Assembly: GCF_038561935.1 (NCBI RefSeq)
Contig: NZ_CP102770.1
Coordinates: forward strand, 124,001 to 188,000
From: Myxococcus stipitatus
GTDB lineage: Bacteria; Myxococcota; Myxococcia; Myxococcales; Myxococcaceae
Length of the DNA stretch: 64,000 nt
Reading direction: 5' to 3'
Below the pieces are notes generated by a model. The model was not told the origin of the DNA and did not search any database. It worked only from the letters and a program-made list of their open reading frames with translations. How positions within the stretch are numbered: the stretch's first letter is position 1; the number at the start of each line of letters is the position of its first letter. The translations under genes were made by a program, and so were the position numbers. Shown one piece after another: positions 1 through 8,382 of the stretch.

Positions 1-872
1 GCGAGGCGGGCCAGCACCGCGACGTCGTCGTTCGTGTCCACCACGAAGACGGCATCGGGACGCTCGAAGGGCTCTCCGGCGAGGGCCTCCTCCAGCGCGC
101 CCGGCAGCTCCGCGCGGCTCACGTCGAGCACCTCCACCCCCATGCCCGCGGACGCGGGGCACTGGTCCACCAGCCACTTCAGCCCCCGCCAGGCGGACTC
201 CATCCGGGCGACGGGCTCCGCGATGAGCACGTCCGTCGCGCACCGCACGAGCGTCTCGTCGACCAGCTCCTTCACCGCCTTGCGCGTGGCGCTGGCGGGA
301 CCCGCGGACGGCGCGGCGGGAGGGCGCGGGTTGATGGCCTTGATGAACGCGCTGACGGCGCGCGAGGCGTTCGCGGTCGGCGAGGCGTTCTCCGCCTGCT
401 GGAGCAGGCTCTCCACCAAGGAGTCCTCCCCCGTCGCGGAGGCCGCTGGCGCGGAAGCCGCTGGCGCGGAGGCGGAGGGCGCCGCGGCGTCGCGAATGGC
501 GGCGGCCACGGCGTCCGGCAGGCGCCCCGGACCGGTGACCCGCGTCACGCATTGGATGACCTCCTCGGCGGGCCCGAGCCCCCAGAGGGTGTCGCGCAGC
601 GCGTGCAGCTCACGGGGCTTGGGCAGACGCGGGAGCACCTCCGCCACGCTGAAGTCGCGCAGGCGCTCGAACGAGAGCTCCACCGGGCAGGTGTCCAGCG
701 CGCCCAGCCGGTCCGGCACGGTGACGCGCACGTGGCGGGCGGCCTTGGCCAGCTCCTCCGCGAAGGTCTCCGGCGTCACCTGGAAGCGACGCCCCGTGGG
801 CGTGGAGGAGAACGCCCCTGCCACGAACCACCGCACGCGTGCTCCTTCCGCACTGCTTCCGCTCCGGCTCAT
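1..872 (-). CDS. Type VI secretion contractile sheath-type protein (TssB/TssC-like), C-terminus off the left edge
   Basis: The frame opens at an ATG at 872 and stays open to the window edge (about 290 codons seen). The first ~110 residues look like a TssB/VipA small sheath subunit: a segment reading VELSFERLRDFSVAEVL, then a helix with ELHALRDTLWGL. Around residue 225 comes a TssC/VipB-like stretch, ESAWRGLKWLV, followed by DAVFVVDTNDDVAVLARL, which matches the part of TssC that follows its WRGL motif. In T6SS, TssB and TssC polymerise into the cytoplasmic contractile sheath. Having both halves on one chain suggests a fused or sheath-like protein rather than a standard subunit. The middle (about residues 120-170) is Ala-rich linker. 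It is divergent from the next gene. Alternative: a T6SS-associated sheath-domain protein of other function. The family is fairly sure, the exact role is not. Confidence 0.7.
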   Translation of the reverse strand, partial: MSRSGSSAEGARVRWFVAGAFSSTPTGRRFQVTPETFAEELAKAARHVRVTVPDRLGALDTCPVELSFERLRDFSVAEVLPRLPKPRELHALRDTLWGLGPAEEVIQCVTRVTGPGRLPDAVAAAIRDAAAPSASAPAASAPAASATGEDSLVESLLQQAENASPTANASRAVSAFIKAINPRPPAAPSAGPASATRKAVKELVDETLVRCATDVLIAEPVARMESAWRGLKWLVDQCPASAGMGVEVLDVSRAELPGALEEALAGEPFERPDAVFVVDTNDDVAVLARL

Positions 873-999
873 GAACCGCCCCCCAGCCAACAAGAGTCAG
901 GTGCCGCACGTTAGCGGGAGAGGGTGTCATTCGCGAGGGGGCTCGGTTCCACGGGGGCCCGCGCTTGCGTGTTCCTCCATCCGAGGCCAGCCTCCTCCC

Positions 1000-1410
1000 A
1001 TGTCCATCCGGAAGGACTACATCGAGCGCCTCATCGAGCAGTTCGCCGCCGCGCTGGCGCGGCTCCTCAAGGCCCGCCGCGAGAAGCGCTACGACGACGC
1101 GGCCCGGCTCCTGCGCGCCACGGCGCTCGACACCCTGGGCATGGAGTACGAGGCCCTGCTGATGGTGGATGCCTCCTCCACCGCGAGGCTCCTGGGCGAG
1201 CCGGCTCGCGTGAAGGTGCTGGCGCGCCTCGTCGCGGAGGATGGCGACCTGCACGAAGTCCAGGACGCGCACGCGACGGCCGCGTCCCGCTTCCGCTACG
1301 CGCTCGCGCTGTACGCCCAGGCCCAGGCGATGGGCGCCCCGCTGGAGGCCGACGACACGGCTGTCATCACGCGGCTTCAATCGTGGCTGGATTCCTCCGC
1401 TCCGACTTGA
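1000..1410 (+). CDS. DUF6483-like small helical protein
   Basis: A 136-residue protein, all helical in appearance, starting with MSIRKDYIERLIEQFAAAL and ending in a TPR-like pair of helices (SRFRYALALYAQAQAM). The pattern of an IERLIEQ helix, then a KARREKRYDDAARLL helix, then a short acidic loop resembles the DUF6483 family, whose function is unknown. The ATG at 1000 was chosen because residues upstream of it in the same frame are low-complexity Ser/Arg/Ala runs typical of an antisense shadow of the divergent gene at 1-872. No clear Shine-Dalgarno sequence precedes it, so a short or absent leader is possible. The 127 bases to the divergent gene presumably hold both promoters. No partner or reaction can be named from sequence. 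Confidence 0.7.
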   Translation: MSIRKDYIERLIEQFAAALARLLKARREKRYDDAARLLRATALDTLGMEYEALLMVDASSTARLLGEPARVKVLARLVAEDGDLHEVQDAHATAASRFRYALALYAQAQAMGAPLEADDTAVITRLQSWLDSSAPT

Positions 1411-1576
1411 GAGGCATTACTCCCACCTGAGTCCAGGTCCACCCTGTTCAATTCTTGACGCGCCGCGGCCCACGCGTCGCATGCCTCGTGGGGATGCGGG
1501 TCCTGTTTCCGACAGGCGAAGTGCCGGGGTGACGGACACTCGATGGCGCCGAGGTGGGGCATTCGAGGGGGGTGGG

Positions 1577-1607
1577 TTGCTTACCTGTCTGTCTTCACGG
1601 ATACGAT
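1577..1607 (+). promoter_or_regulatory. Candidate sigma70-type promoter of the mmsA-urc1-urc4-upp operon
   Basis: TTGCTT at 1577-1582 is followed after 17 bases by GATACG (1600-1605), or after 19 by TACGAT (1602-1607). The site ends about 40 bases before the TTG start of the aldehyde dehydrogenase and lies in the only sizeable gap ahead of the four-gene run. It is a weak match read by eye. Confidence 0.3.
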
Positions 1608-1645
1608 GAGCCGCACGTCCTCACTCACCGCAGGAGGGTGCGCGC

Positions 1646-3130
1646 TTGTCGTTCGTGGATCTCCCCGAGAACGTCGTCCTGTGTCGGAACCTGGCGGGAG
1701 GCGAGTGGCGGATGCCGGAAGGCGAGGCGCTGCTCGACGTGCGAAGCCCGTACACCGGCACCGTCATTGGCCGTGTCCCTCTCACCTCCGCCGCGGGTGT
1801 GGACCAGGTGGTCGAGGCCGCGCGTCCCGCGGTGGCGCCCTGGCGCGCGATGCCGGTGCGGGAGCGGACGCAGTACCTCTTCCGCTTCAAGCACCTGCTC
1901 GAGAAGGACCTGAACCGGCTGGCGAACCTGGCCGCCAGCGAGGCGGGCAAGACGGTGGCCGAGGCCCGCGCCGGGCTGCTCAAGGGCCTGGAGGTGTGTG
2001 AGTTCGCGCTGTCGCTGCAGAACCTGGACAGCGGCTCGCACCTGGAGGTCAGCCGAGGCGTCACCTGTGAGTACCGCCGCGAGCCCATGGGCATCGTCGC
2101 GGGCATCACCCCGTTCAACTTCCCGGCGATGGTGCCGATGTGGATGTTCCCCATCTCCGTGACGCTGGGGAACGTCTTCATCCTGAAGCCCTCCGAGAAG
2201 GTCCCGCTCACCGCGTGCGCGCTGGGCGAACTCATGCACGAGGCGGGATATCCCGCGGGGGTCTTCTCCATCGTCCACGGCGGCAAGGAGGCGGTGGACG
2301 CGCTGGTGGCGCACCCGGACGTGAAGGCGCTGGCCTTCGTGGGCTCGTCGGCGGTGGCGCGGCACGTCTACGTCCGGGGCAGCGAGCGCGGCAAGCGCGT
2401 GCTGGCGCTGGGCGGCGCGAAGAACCACCTCATCATCGCCCCGGACGCGGACCCGGAGCTCACCGCGCAGGCGGTGGTGGACTCGTTCACCGGCTGCGCG
2501 GGACAGCGCTGCATGGCGGGCAGCGTGCTCGTGGCGGTAGGAGACGTGGGCCAGGTGCTGACGGACGTCGTCCGCCGCGCGGAGCGGCTCGAGGTGGGCC
2601 CGGGGATGGGCGCCATCATCGACAAGGGCTCCGTGGAGCGGCTGGAGGCGGCCATCGCCCGGGCGGAGTCGGAGGGCGCGCGCGTGGTGCTCGATGGGCG
2701 CGGCAAGCGCCCGAAGGGCGAGGCCTGGGCGGGCGGGCACTGGCTGGGGCCCACCATTCTGGACCAGGTGCGGCCGGACATGGAGGCCGCGCGGCGCGAG
2801 CTGTTCGGCCCGGTGCTCTCCATCATCCGCGTGCCCACGCTGTCGGCGGCGCTCGCGGTGGAGAACGCGTCGCCCTATGGCAACGCCGCGTCCATCTTCA
2901 CCACCAGCGGCGCGGTGGCGCAGACGGTGGTGGAGGGCGTCCACGCGGGCATGGTGGGCGTCAACGTGGGGGTCCCCGTTCCCCGCGAGCCCTTCTCCTT
3001 CGGCGGCACGGGCGAGTCCCGCTTCGGCCATGGGGACATCACCGGGCCCTCCAGCCTCGACTTCTGGACGCAGCTGAAGAAGGTCACCCGCAAGTGGTCG
3101 GCCCGCACTGACGGCTCGTGGATGAGCTGA
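1646..3130 (+). CDS. mmsA: CoA-acylating methylmalonate/malonate-semialdehyde dehydrogenase (aldehyde dehydrogenase family)
   Basis: A 494-residue aldehyde dehydrogenase of normal length. Motifs seen are the substrate-binding Asn158 in TPFNFP, the NAD-site segment FILKPSEKVP, and the catalytic Cys289 in GCAGQRCM. The GQRCM context is typical of the MmsA/IolA subfamily, which oxidises malonate or methylmalonate semialdehyde to acetyl- or propionyl-CoA with NAD and CoA. The start is TTG at 1646, set by AGGAGG at 1632-1637; no ATG lies nearby. It is first in a run of four genes (gap 59 bases, overlap 8, gap 26). The following genes are uracil-catabolism (URC) types, so the likely substrate here is malonate semialdehyde from the uracil C3 unit, giving acetyl-CoA; that assignment is inference from context. 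It could instead serve valine or inositol breakdown. Confidence 0.88.
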   Translation: MSFVDLPENVVLCRNLAGGEWRMPEGEALLDVRSPYTGTVIGRVPLTSAAGVDQVVEAARPAVAPWRAMPVRERTQYLFRFKHLLEKDLNRLANLAASEAGKTVAEARAGLLKGLEVCEFALSLQNLDSGSHLEVSRGVTCEYRREPMGIVAGITPFNFPAMVPMWMFPISVTLGNVFILKPSEKVPLTACALGELMHEAGYPAGVFSIVHGGKEAVDALVAHPDVKALAFVGSSAVARHVYVRGSERGKRVLALGGAKNHLIIAPDADPELTAQAVVDSFTGCAGQRCMAGSVLVAVGDVGQVLTDVVRRAERLEVGPGMGAIIDKGSVERLEAAIARAESEGARVVLDGRGKRPKGEAWAGGHWLGPTILDQVRPDMEAARRELFGPVLSIIRVPTLSAALAVENASPYGNAASIFTTSGAVAQTVVEGVHAGMVGVNVGVPVPREPFSFGGTGESRFGHGDITGPSSLDFWTQLKKVTRKWSARTDGSWMS

Positions 3131-3189
3131 TCCATCGCCCCCTCTCCGCCTCGCTCGAGCTCCCATCGCGCCCGCAAGGAGTGCGTTTC

Positions 3190-4443
3190 ATGGCAGACAA
3201 GAAGCCCGTCAATCACATCCGCCTCACCTCGCATCCCGATGGAGACACGCCCGGGGTCGCCATCCGCTGGGGAGAGTCGGACCCGCTGCGCCGAGGCCCC
3301 GTCGTCGCCACGCTGACGGAGCCCGCGCACCGCAACGTCATCGGCACCCACGCGGGCTCCTACGCCGTGTATCGCGCGCTGGCGGTGGCGGCGGGCATGC
3401 TGCCGCAGGACCACCGCGCGGACCTCAAGGACACGTCGCCCGCGGCGCAGATTGGGCCGCACCCGTCGTGGAGCGACCCGGAGCGCATCGTCTCGCTGGA
3501 CCCGTGGGGCGCGGTGGCGCCGCAGGCCTTCCGCTCGTACGCGGACCAGGGCATCGACTTCCGTCCCACCATCGCCGTCACGCGCGCGCACATCAACCTG
3601 CCGGAGCTGCGCGACGCGGTGGAGGCGGGCCGGCTCACGCCGGATGGAGACCTGCTCACCGCCAACGGCGACATCAAGGTGGTGAAGGCCGCGGTGGACC
3701 CGGTGTGGCACCTGCCGGGCATCGCGAAGCGCTTCGGCATGACGGAGAGCGCGCTGCGTCGCGGGCTCTTCGAGCACACGGGCGGCATGTTCCCGGAGCT
3801 GATTACACGCCCGGACCTGCACGTCTTCCTGCCGCCCATCGGCGGGCTCACGCTGTATGCGTTTGGCGACGTCGCCTCGGTGTCCAACCGGGACATCCCG
3901 CTGGCGGTGCGCGTGCATGACGAGTGCAACGGCTCCGACGTGTTCGGCAGCGACATCTGCACGTGTCGTCCGTACCTGGCCCACGGCATCGAGGAGTGCG
4001 TGCGCACCGCGCAGGCGGGCGGCGCGGGCATCATCGTGTACCTGCGCAAGGAGGGCCGCGCGCTGGGCGAGGTGACCAAGTTCCTGGTCTACAACGCGCG
4101 CAAGCGGCAGGAGGGCGGCGACTCCGCGGCCACCTACTTCCAGCGCACCGAGTGCGTCGCGGGCGTGCAGGACATGCGCTTCCAGGAGCTGATGCCGGAC
4201 GTGCTGCACTGGCTGGGCATCACCCGCATCCACCGCTTCGTGTCGATGAGCGACATGAAGCACGACGCCATCGTCCGCTCGGGCATCGAAATCCTCGAGC
4301 GCATCCCCATCCCGGAGGGCCTCATCCCCGCCGACGCGAAGGTGGAGATGGAGGCGAAGAAGGCGGCGGGCTACTTCACCAAGGGCCCCGTGGCGGACGC
4401 GGACGGGCTGGCGCAGGTGAAGGGGAGGGAGCTCGATGCCTGA
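3190..4443 (+). CDS. GTP cyclohydrolase II-like uracil-catabolism protein (URC1 family)
   Basis: A 417-residue protein whose second half (about residues 235-400) is a RibA fold. Zinc ligands Cys246, Cys257 and Cys259 keep the exact RibA spacing (11 and 2), and RKEGRALGEV replaces the RibA RQEGRGIGL loop. The RibA LTNN motif is replaced by SMSDMKHD, so it is a diverged paralogue and not riboflavin RibA. The N-terminal ~230 residues are extra compared with RibA, as in fungal URC1. In the yeast URC pathway URC1 acts on a uracil nucleotide ring; its exact chemistry remains poorly defined. The ATG at 3190 is set by AAGGAG at 3176-3181. An earlier in-frame ATG at 3118 lies inside the upstream gene and is less likely. 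Its last bases overlap the next gene by 8, so translation is probably coupled. Confidence 0.88.
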   Translation: MADKKPVNHIRLTSHPDGDTPGVAIRWGESDPLRRGPVVATLTEPAHRNVIGTHAGSYAVYRALAVAAGMLPQDHRADLKDTSPAAQIGPHPSWSDPERIVSLDPWGAVAPQAFRSYADQGIDFRPTIAVTRAHINLPELRDAVEAGRLTPDGDLLTANGDIKVVKAAVDPVWHLPGIAKRFGMTESALRRGLFEHTGGMFPELITRPDLHVFLPPIGGLTLYAFGDVASVSNRDIPLAVRVHDECNGSDVFGSDICTCRPYLAHGIEECVRTAQAGGAGIIVYLRKEGRALGEVTKFLVYNARKRQEGGDSAATYFQRTECVAGVQDMRFQELMPDVLHWLGITRIHRFVSMSDMKHDAIVRSGIEILERIPIPEGLIPADAKVEMEAKKAAGYFTKGPVADADGLAQVKGRELDA

Positions 4444-5647
4444 GCACTCGCTGTCGAGGCCGGATGTCTCCCCGGCGGTGGCGTGGCTGCGCACCCCGGC
4501 GGCGATTCGGGAGCGCTGCCACCAGCTCCTGGACCTGGGGCTCGCGGGCAAGCTGACCCACTTCCGCGTCGAGCCCTCGCGCCTGCCCGCGGTGGTGGAC
4601 GCGGTGCTGGACGTCACGCGTGAGGCCTACCCCGCGCTGGACATCCCGCTGCACAGCCGCTGGCGTCACTTCGACGCGGGGGGCGTGAAGCGCGTGGAGG
4701 AGCTGGAGGCGCGGCTGAAGGACGCCACGCCGCAGGAGCGCGCGCGGGCGAAGCTGGACCTGGCCGTGGTGAGCGTGCTGCTGGACGCGGGCAGCGGGCC
4801 CCGGTGGCGCTACCGCGAGCAGGGCGGCGGGACGTGGGCGCGCTCGGAGGGGCTGGCCGTGGCCAGCTTCCGCATGTTCATGGACGGCGTGTTCTCGTCG
4901 GACCCGGACTGGCCGCTGCGCGCGGACTCGGAGGCGCTGGGGCGGCTGACGCGCGAGTCCCTGGCCCGCGGGCTCCAGGTCTCCGAGTCGAACCCGCTGG
5001 ATGGCCTGGACGGCCGCCTGCACCTGATGCACGGGCTGTCCAAGGTGCTGCCCCGTCCCGGCGCGCTGCACGACATCGTCGTCGCGCAGGGGCACAGCGC
5101 GCGCGCCTCCGAGCTGCTCGGCCTGGTGCTGGAGCTGTTGGGCCCCATCTGGCCGGGGCGGGTGATGGTGGACGCGGTGAACCTGGGCGACGTGTGGCCG
5201 CACTCCGCGCTGGGCCCGGTGGAGAGCGTGGACGCGCTGGTGCCCTTCCACAAGTTGTCCCAGTGGCTGACGTACTCGCTGGTGGAGCCGTTGGCGGAGG
5301 CGGGCGTGCGGGTGGTGGAGCTGGACGGGCTCACCGGCCTGCCCGAGTACCGCAACGGGGGACTCTTCGTGGACCTGGGCGTGCTGGTGCCTCGGGACGC
5401 GAGGCTCACGCAGCAGGTCCTGCACCCCAGCGAGGAGCCCATTGTAGAGTGGCGCGCGCTGACGGTGGCGCTGTTGGACCGTGTCGCCGCGTTGGTGCGG
5501 GGGCGGCTGGGAATGAGCAACGAGGAGCTGCCCCTGGGGAAGGTGCTTCAAGGCGGGACGTGGACGGCGGGCCGCAAGGTGGCCGCCGAGCTGCGTCCCG
5601 GAGGCGTGCCACCGATTCGCGTCGAGAGCGACGGGACGGTGTTCTGA
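4436..5647 (+). CDS. URC4/urg3 family (DUF1688) uracil-catabolism protein
   Basis: A 403-residue protein with the features I associate with DUF1688/URC4: an N-terminal [12 protein letters not shown] segment, a central region with [15 protein letters not shown], and the conserved tract [16 protein letters not shown] followed by [16 protein letters not shown] residues (here [16 protein letters not shown]). URC4 is required for the URC route of uracil degradation in yeasts, but its reaction is unknown. The ATG at 4436 overlaps the stop of the URC1-like gene by 8 bases; the preceding GGGAGGGAG supplies a ribosome site. It is a soluble protein with no signal peptide or membrane segment. Its place between URC1 and the phosphoribosyltransferase supports a shared pathway. 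Confidence 0.88.
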   Translation: MPEHSLSRPDVSPAVAWLRTPAAIRERCHQLLDLGLAGKLTHFRVEPSRLPAVVDAVLDVTREAYPALDIPLHSRWRHFDAGGVKRVEELEARLKDATPQERARAKLDLAVVSVLLDAGSGPRWRYREQGGGTWARSEGLAVASFRMFMDGVFSSDPDWPLRADSEALGRLTRESLARGLQVSESNPLDGLDGRLHLMHGLSKVLPRPGALHDIVVAQGHSARASELLGLVLELLGPIWPGRVMVDAVNLGDVWPHSALGPVESVDALVPFHKLSQWLTYSLVEPLAEAGVRVVELDGLTGLPEYRNGGLFVDLGVLVPRDARLTQQVLHPSEEPIVEWRALTVALLDRVAALVRGRLGMSNEELPLGKVLQGGTWTAGRKVAAELRPGGVPPIRVESDGTVF

Positions 5648-5673
5648 CCAACGCTGCTCCCAGGAGGGACACA

Positions 5674-6309
5674 ATGGAGTTCCCGAACTGCACCGTGGTG
5701 GACCACCCGCTGGTGAAACACAAGCTGACGCTGATGCGTCGGGTGGAGACGAGCACCGCGAACTTCCGCACGCTGCTCCAGGAGATTTCGCTCCTGCTCG
5801 CGTACGAGGCGTTCCGCGACTTGAAGCTGGCCGACGAGGACATCCAGACGCCCATGGCGCCCATGCGCGCGCCCATGCTGGAGGGCAAGAAGCTGGTGCT
5901 GGTGGCCATCATGCGCGCCGGGCAGGGCATCCTCGACGGGATGCTCCAGCTGGTGCCCTCCGCGCGCGTGGGACACATCGGCCTGTATCGAGACCCGGAG
6001 ACGCTGACGCCCGTGGAGTACTACTACCGCGTGCCCGGGCACCTGGCGGACCGGGACGTGGTGGTGTGTGACCCGATGCTCGCCACGGGCAACTCGGCGG
6101 TGGCGGCGCTCCAGCGGCTGAAGAAGAGCAAGCCCGGCTCGCTGCGCTTCGTCTGTCTGCTGGCGTGTCCGGAGGGCCTGGCCACGCTTCGGGAGCACCA
6201 CCCGGACGTCCATGTGTACACGGCCGCGGTGGACGAGCGCCTGAACGAGCACGGCTACATCATCCCGGGCCTGGGCGACGCGGGAGACCGTCTCTTCGGC
6301 ACCAAGTAG
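5674..6309 (+). CDS. upp: Uracil phosphoribosyltransferase
   Basis: A 211-residue protein of usual UPRT length. The PRPP loop [10 protein letters not shown] begins at Asp133, and the C-terminus carries the typical uracil-binding end, [19 protein letters not shown]. It converts uracil plus PRPP to UMP. The ATG at 5674 follows AGGAGG at 5662-5667, 26 bases after the URC4 stop. In most bacteria upp serves salvage. Here it is the last gene of a URC operon, matching the yeast URC6 role of making the nucleotide on which URC1 then acts; that pathway role is inferred from context. A hairpin at 6316-6334 and another at 6362-6391 follow. Confidence 0.93.
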   Translation: MEFPNCTVVDHPLVKHKLTLMRRVETSTANFRTLLQEISLLLAYEAFRDLKLADEDIQTPMAPMRAPMLEGKKLVLVAIMRAGQGILDGMLQLVPSARVGHIGLYRDPETLTPVEYYYRVPGHLADRDVVVCDPMLATGNSAVAALQRLKKSKPGSLRFVCLLACPEGLATLREHHPDVHVYTAAVDERLNEHGYIIPGLGDAGDRLFGTK

Positions 6310-6315
6310 CGGCTC

Positions 6316-6391
6316 CGGGGGTGTGTGGCCCCCGTGGGAGCACGCGGTGAGCGCCGGGTCCCGGTGGGTGTCGTGCGAGCGACATCCACCG
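6316..6391 (+). terminator. Two hairpins after upp, candidate operon terminator
   Basis: CGGGGG (6316-6321) pairs with CCCCCG (6329-6334) around a 7-base loop. A longer 12-bp hairpin, with one G-T pair, joins 6362-6373 to 6380-6391 with a 6-base loop. Neither has a T run, so intrinsic termination is uncertain. Confidence 0.4.
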
Positions 6392-6554
6392 CGAGGGCCC
6401 GTCGTGCAGGTCCGAGCGGCGTTGAGCGCGAGACACCTGTCGCGAATCCGTGGCGGATGTCCGCGGGAGACGCCGGCTCTTAGCTTCCCCTCCTCTTGAA
6501 GAGGGCGCTGGCGCACGAAGTGCCGAGCTCGCCCATGAGGGGGAAGAGCGTTCC

Positions 6555-7976
6555 ATGAAGCGACTGGGCTGGAGTTTTCTGGCGTGTATGGCGTTGGCGG
6601 CGTGTGGGGGTGGGCTGACGCCGGAGGAGGAGCGTCAGTGGGGAGACGCGGCGAGCGAGGCGACGGGTGAGGCGCCGGTGACGTCGATGGATGGGCTGGT
6701 GAACCACGCGGACGCGGTGGACCCGGAGACCTCGTGGTGGGTGCTCAACCCGAAGCGCGCGCTGGGAATACCGGATGGGAAGGGCGCGACGATGATGGAG
6801 GCGTTCGGCTCGGCCCTCGTGCTGGACATGGGGGAGGGGGAGCCGGGGTGGGCGCCGCTGTCTGTGTATTACCAAGGGCTGACGCTGCCGGTGCAGTCGC
6901 ACGTGGACTTCCTGGGCGAGGATGGCGACGTGGTGGCCTGGGGGCCGCTGAACCTGGTGGAGACGGGGCCCGGGACCCATGTGACGCTGGTCCCCTTCGA
7001 CCGCCCGCTGATGACGTATCGCTACGTGCGGCTGTGGGGGGCGTCGCTCTCGATGTATCAAGTCGACGCGGTGACGACGCTGCCGTCGCTGCCGTCGCTC
7101 TGTGGGGACGGACGGATTGGCGGCAACGAGACGTGTGACGACGGGAACATCCTCCCGGGGGATGGGTGCAGCCTCCTGTGTCAGCAGGAGCCCGGCTTCC
7201 GCTGCACGGGCGAGCCGAGCGTCTGCCAGGACATCGATGAGTGCACCGACGGGACGGACACGTGTGCCCCCGCCGAGGTCTGCGTCAACCTCCCGGGAAG
7301 CTACCTCTGCATGCCGGCGTGTCTGCCGCCTCGGCTGATGTGCGGTGGGGCCTGCGTGGACGTGCTGTCCAACAACAGCCACTGCGGCGCGTGTGGAAAC
7401 GCCTGCGGCGAGGGAAAGACGTGCACGGTGGGCGTGTGCACGACGCCCGTGTGCCTGCCACCCCGGATGACGTGCGGTGGGGAGTGCGTGGACGTGCTGT
7501 CGAACAACGCCCACTGCGGCACGTGTGGAAACGCCTGCGGCACGGGCACGACGTGTACGGCGGGCGTGTGTGGCGCGGCGAAGAAGCTCCAGGTCACCAT
7601 GACGTGGAGCCGCAACGGGAATGGAGACCTGCTGGTCCTCACGCCCTCCGGCAAGCTCATCTCCTTCGCCAACCGCTGGCCCGGGCCCCTGACGGACTAC
7701 GGCCAGCTCGACGTGGATGACCAGCTGGGCAAGGGCCCCGAGAACATCTTCTGGGCGGAGAACACCACGCCGCCGGTGGGGGACTACCGGGTCTGCGCGG
7801 CGGTGACGGGCTTCATTCCGTATGTGACGCCGCAGGACCCCGTCAGCGTGGGCGTCCGCATCCGACGCGACGGCCTGCCGGACGTCGAGCTCTCAAAGAC
7901 TTTCACGGCGCCTCAATTCCTGCAGCCGTGCACCCCCGAGAGCCCCACCAACGTCGGGCCCTTCAACCTGCCCTGA
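6555..7976 (+). CDS. Cys-rich lipoprotein with Myxococcus Cys-rich repeat, EGF-like, two Stig1-like repeats and a YfaP/DUF2135-like C-terminus
   Basis: A 473-residue exported lipoprotein: signal peptide with lipobox LAAC and Cys17. Residues ~35-180 form a beta-rich domain (YYQGLTLPVQSHVDFL, then TYRYVRLWG) like a discoidin/F5-8-type fold. Next is a DUF4215 Cys-rich repeat (CGDGRIGGNETCDDGN, GDGCS), a calcium-binding EGF-like module (DIDECTDGTDTC, LPGSYLC), and two tandem Stig1-like units (CVDVLSNNSHCGACGNAC, CVDVLSNNAHCGTCGNAC). The C-terminal ~130 residues (TMTWSRNGNGDLLVLTPSG, GPENIFW) resemble YfaP/DUF2135. All parts suggest a surface-exposed protein binding calcium or a ligand; function is unknown. 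The ATG at 6555 gives the best signal peptide. The next gene is a paralogue with the same module order. Confidence 0.85.
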   Translation: MKRLGWSFLACMALAACGGGLTPEEERQWGDAASEATGEAPVTSMDGLVNHADAVDPETSWWVLNPKRALGIPDGKGATMMEAFGSALVLDMGEGEPGWAPLSVYYQGLTLPVQSHVDFLGEDGDVVAWGPLNLVETGPGTHVTLVPFDRPLMTYRYVRLWGASLSMYQVDAVTTLPSLPSLCGDGRIGGNETCDDGNILPGDGCSLLCQQEPGFRCTGEPSVCQDIDECTDGTDTCAPAEVCVNLPGSYLCMPACLPPRLMCGGACVDVLSNNSHCGACGNACGEGKTCTVGVCTTPVCLPPRMTCGGECVDVLSNNAHCGTCGNACGTGTTCTAGVCGAAKKLQVTMTWSRNGNGDLLVLTPSGKLISFANRWPGPLTDYGQLDVDDQLGKGPENIFWAENTTPPVGDYRVCAAVTGFIPYVTPQDPVSVGVRIRRDGLPDVELSKTFTAPQFLQPCTPESPTNVGPFNLP

Positions 7977-8382
7977 AACACGGCGCCGGGCTCACCTCCG
8001 TCTCTTCCAGACGCCACCTGGGAGGGACGGGGCCCCGCAGCGCCTGGGAGGACTTGTTCCCTGCGGGCTGGCGGCTCGCGCGTGTGTGTGCCCCCGTGTC
8101 CAGGTCGGAGCCAGACGGCTCACGCGGGCTCCGACCTGGGGCGAGGTTGACTCCAATGTATCAAGTGTAACGAGGTCCGCAGAGTCGATGTCGACTGTCA
8201 TGCGCCCTGGCGATACCGGACGTCTGCTTTGTTTTTGGTTTTACATGAAATGCAGCTAATCCCAGTTGGGCTTCCGCAGGAATATGCGGACGTGCGTTTC
8301 ATGGGGCACGACGCAGCCTCCGCCAGTGCGAGTCAACCTGGGCAGGGGCTTCGTCCAGCCGGTCGAGTGGAATGGAGCGAAA
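7977..8382. other. Intergenic region with a 13-bp hairpin and an AT-rich tract
   Basis: No convincing gene. A perfect 13-bp inverted repeat (8100-8112 with 8127-8139, 14-base loop) lies about 125 bases after the first lipoprotein and may be a terminator, though no T run follows. A low-GC tract at about 8227-8260 stands out against the GC-rich surroundings and is the likely promoter region for the gene at 8383. Confidence 0.5.

Noticed and set aside
34..999. Plus-strand frame in continuation with the DUF6483-like gene
   Set aside because: Ser/Arg/Ala-rich antisense of the T6SS-type gene; the family begins at 1000.
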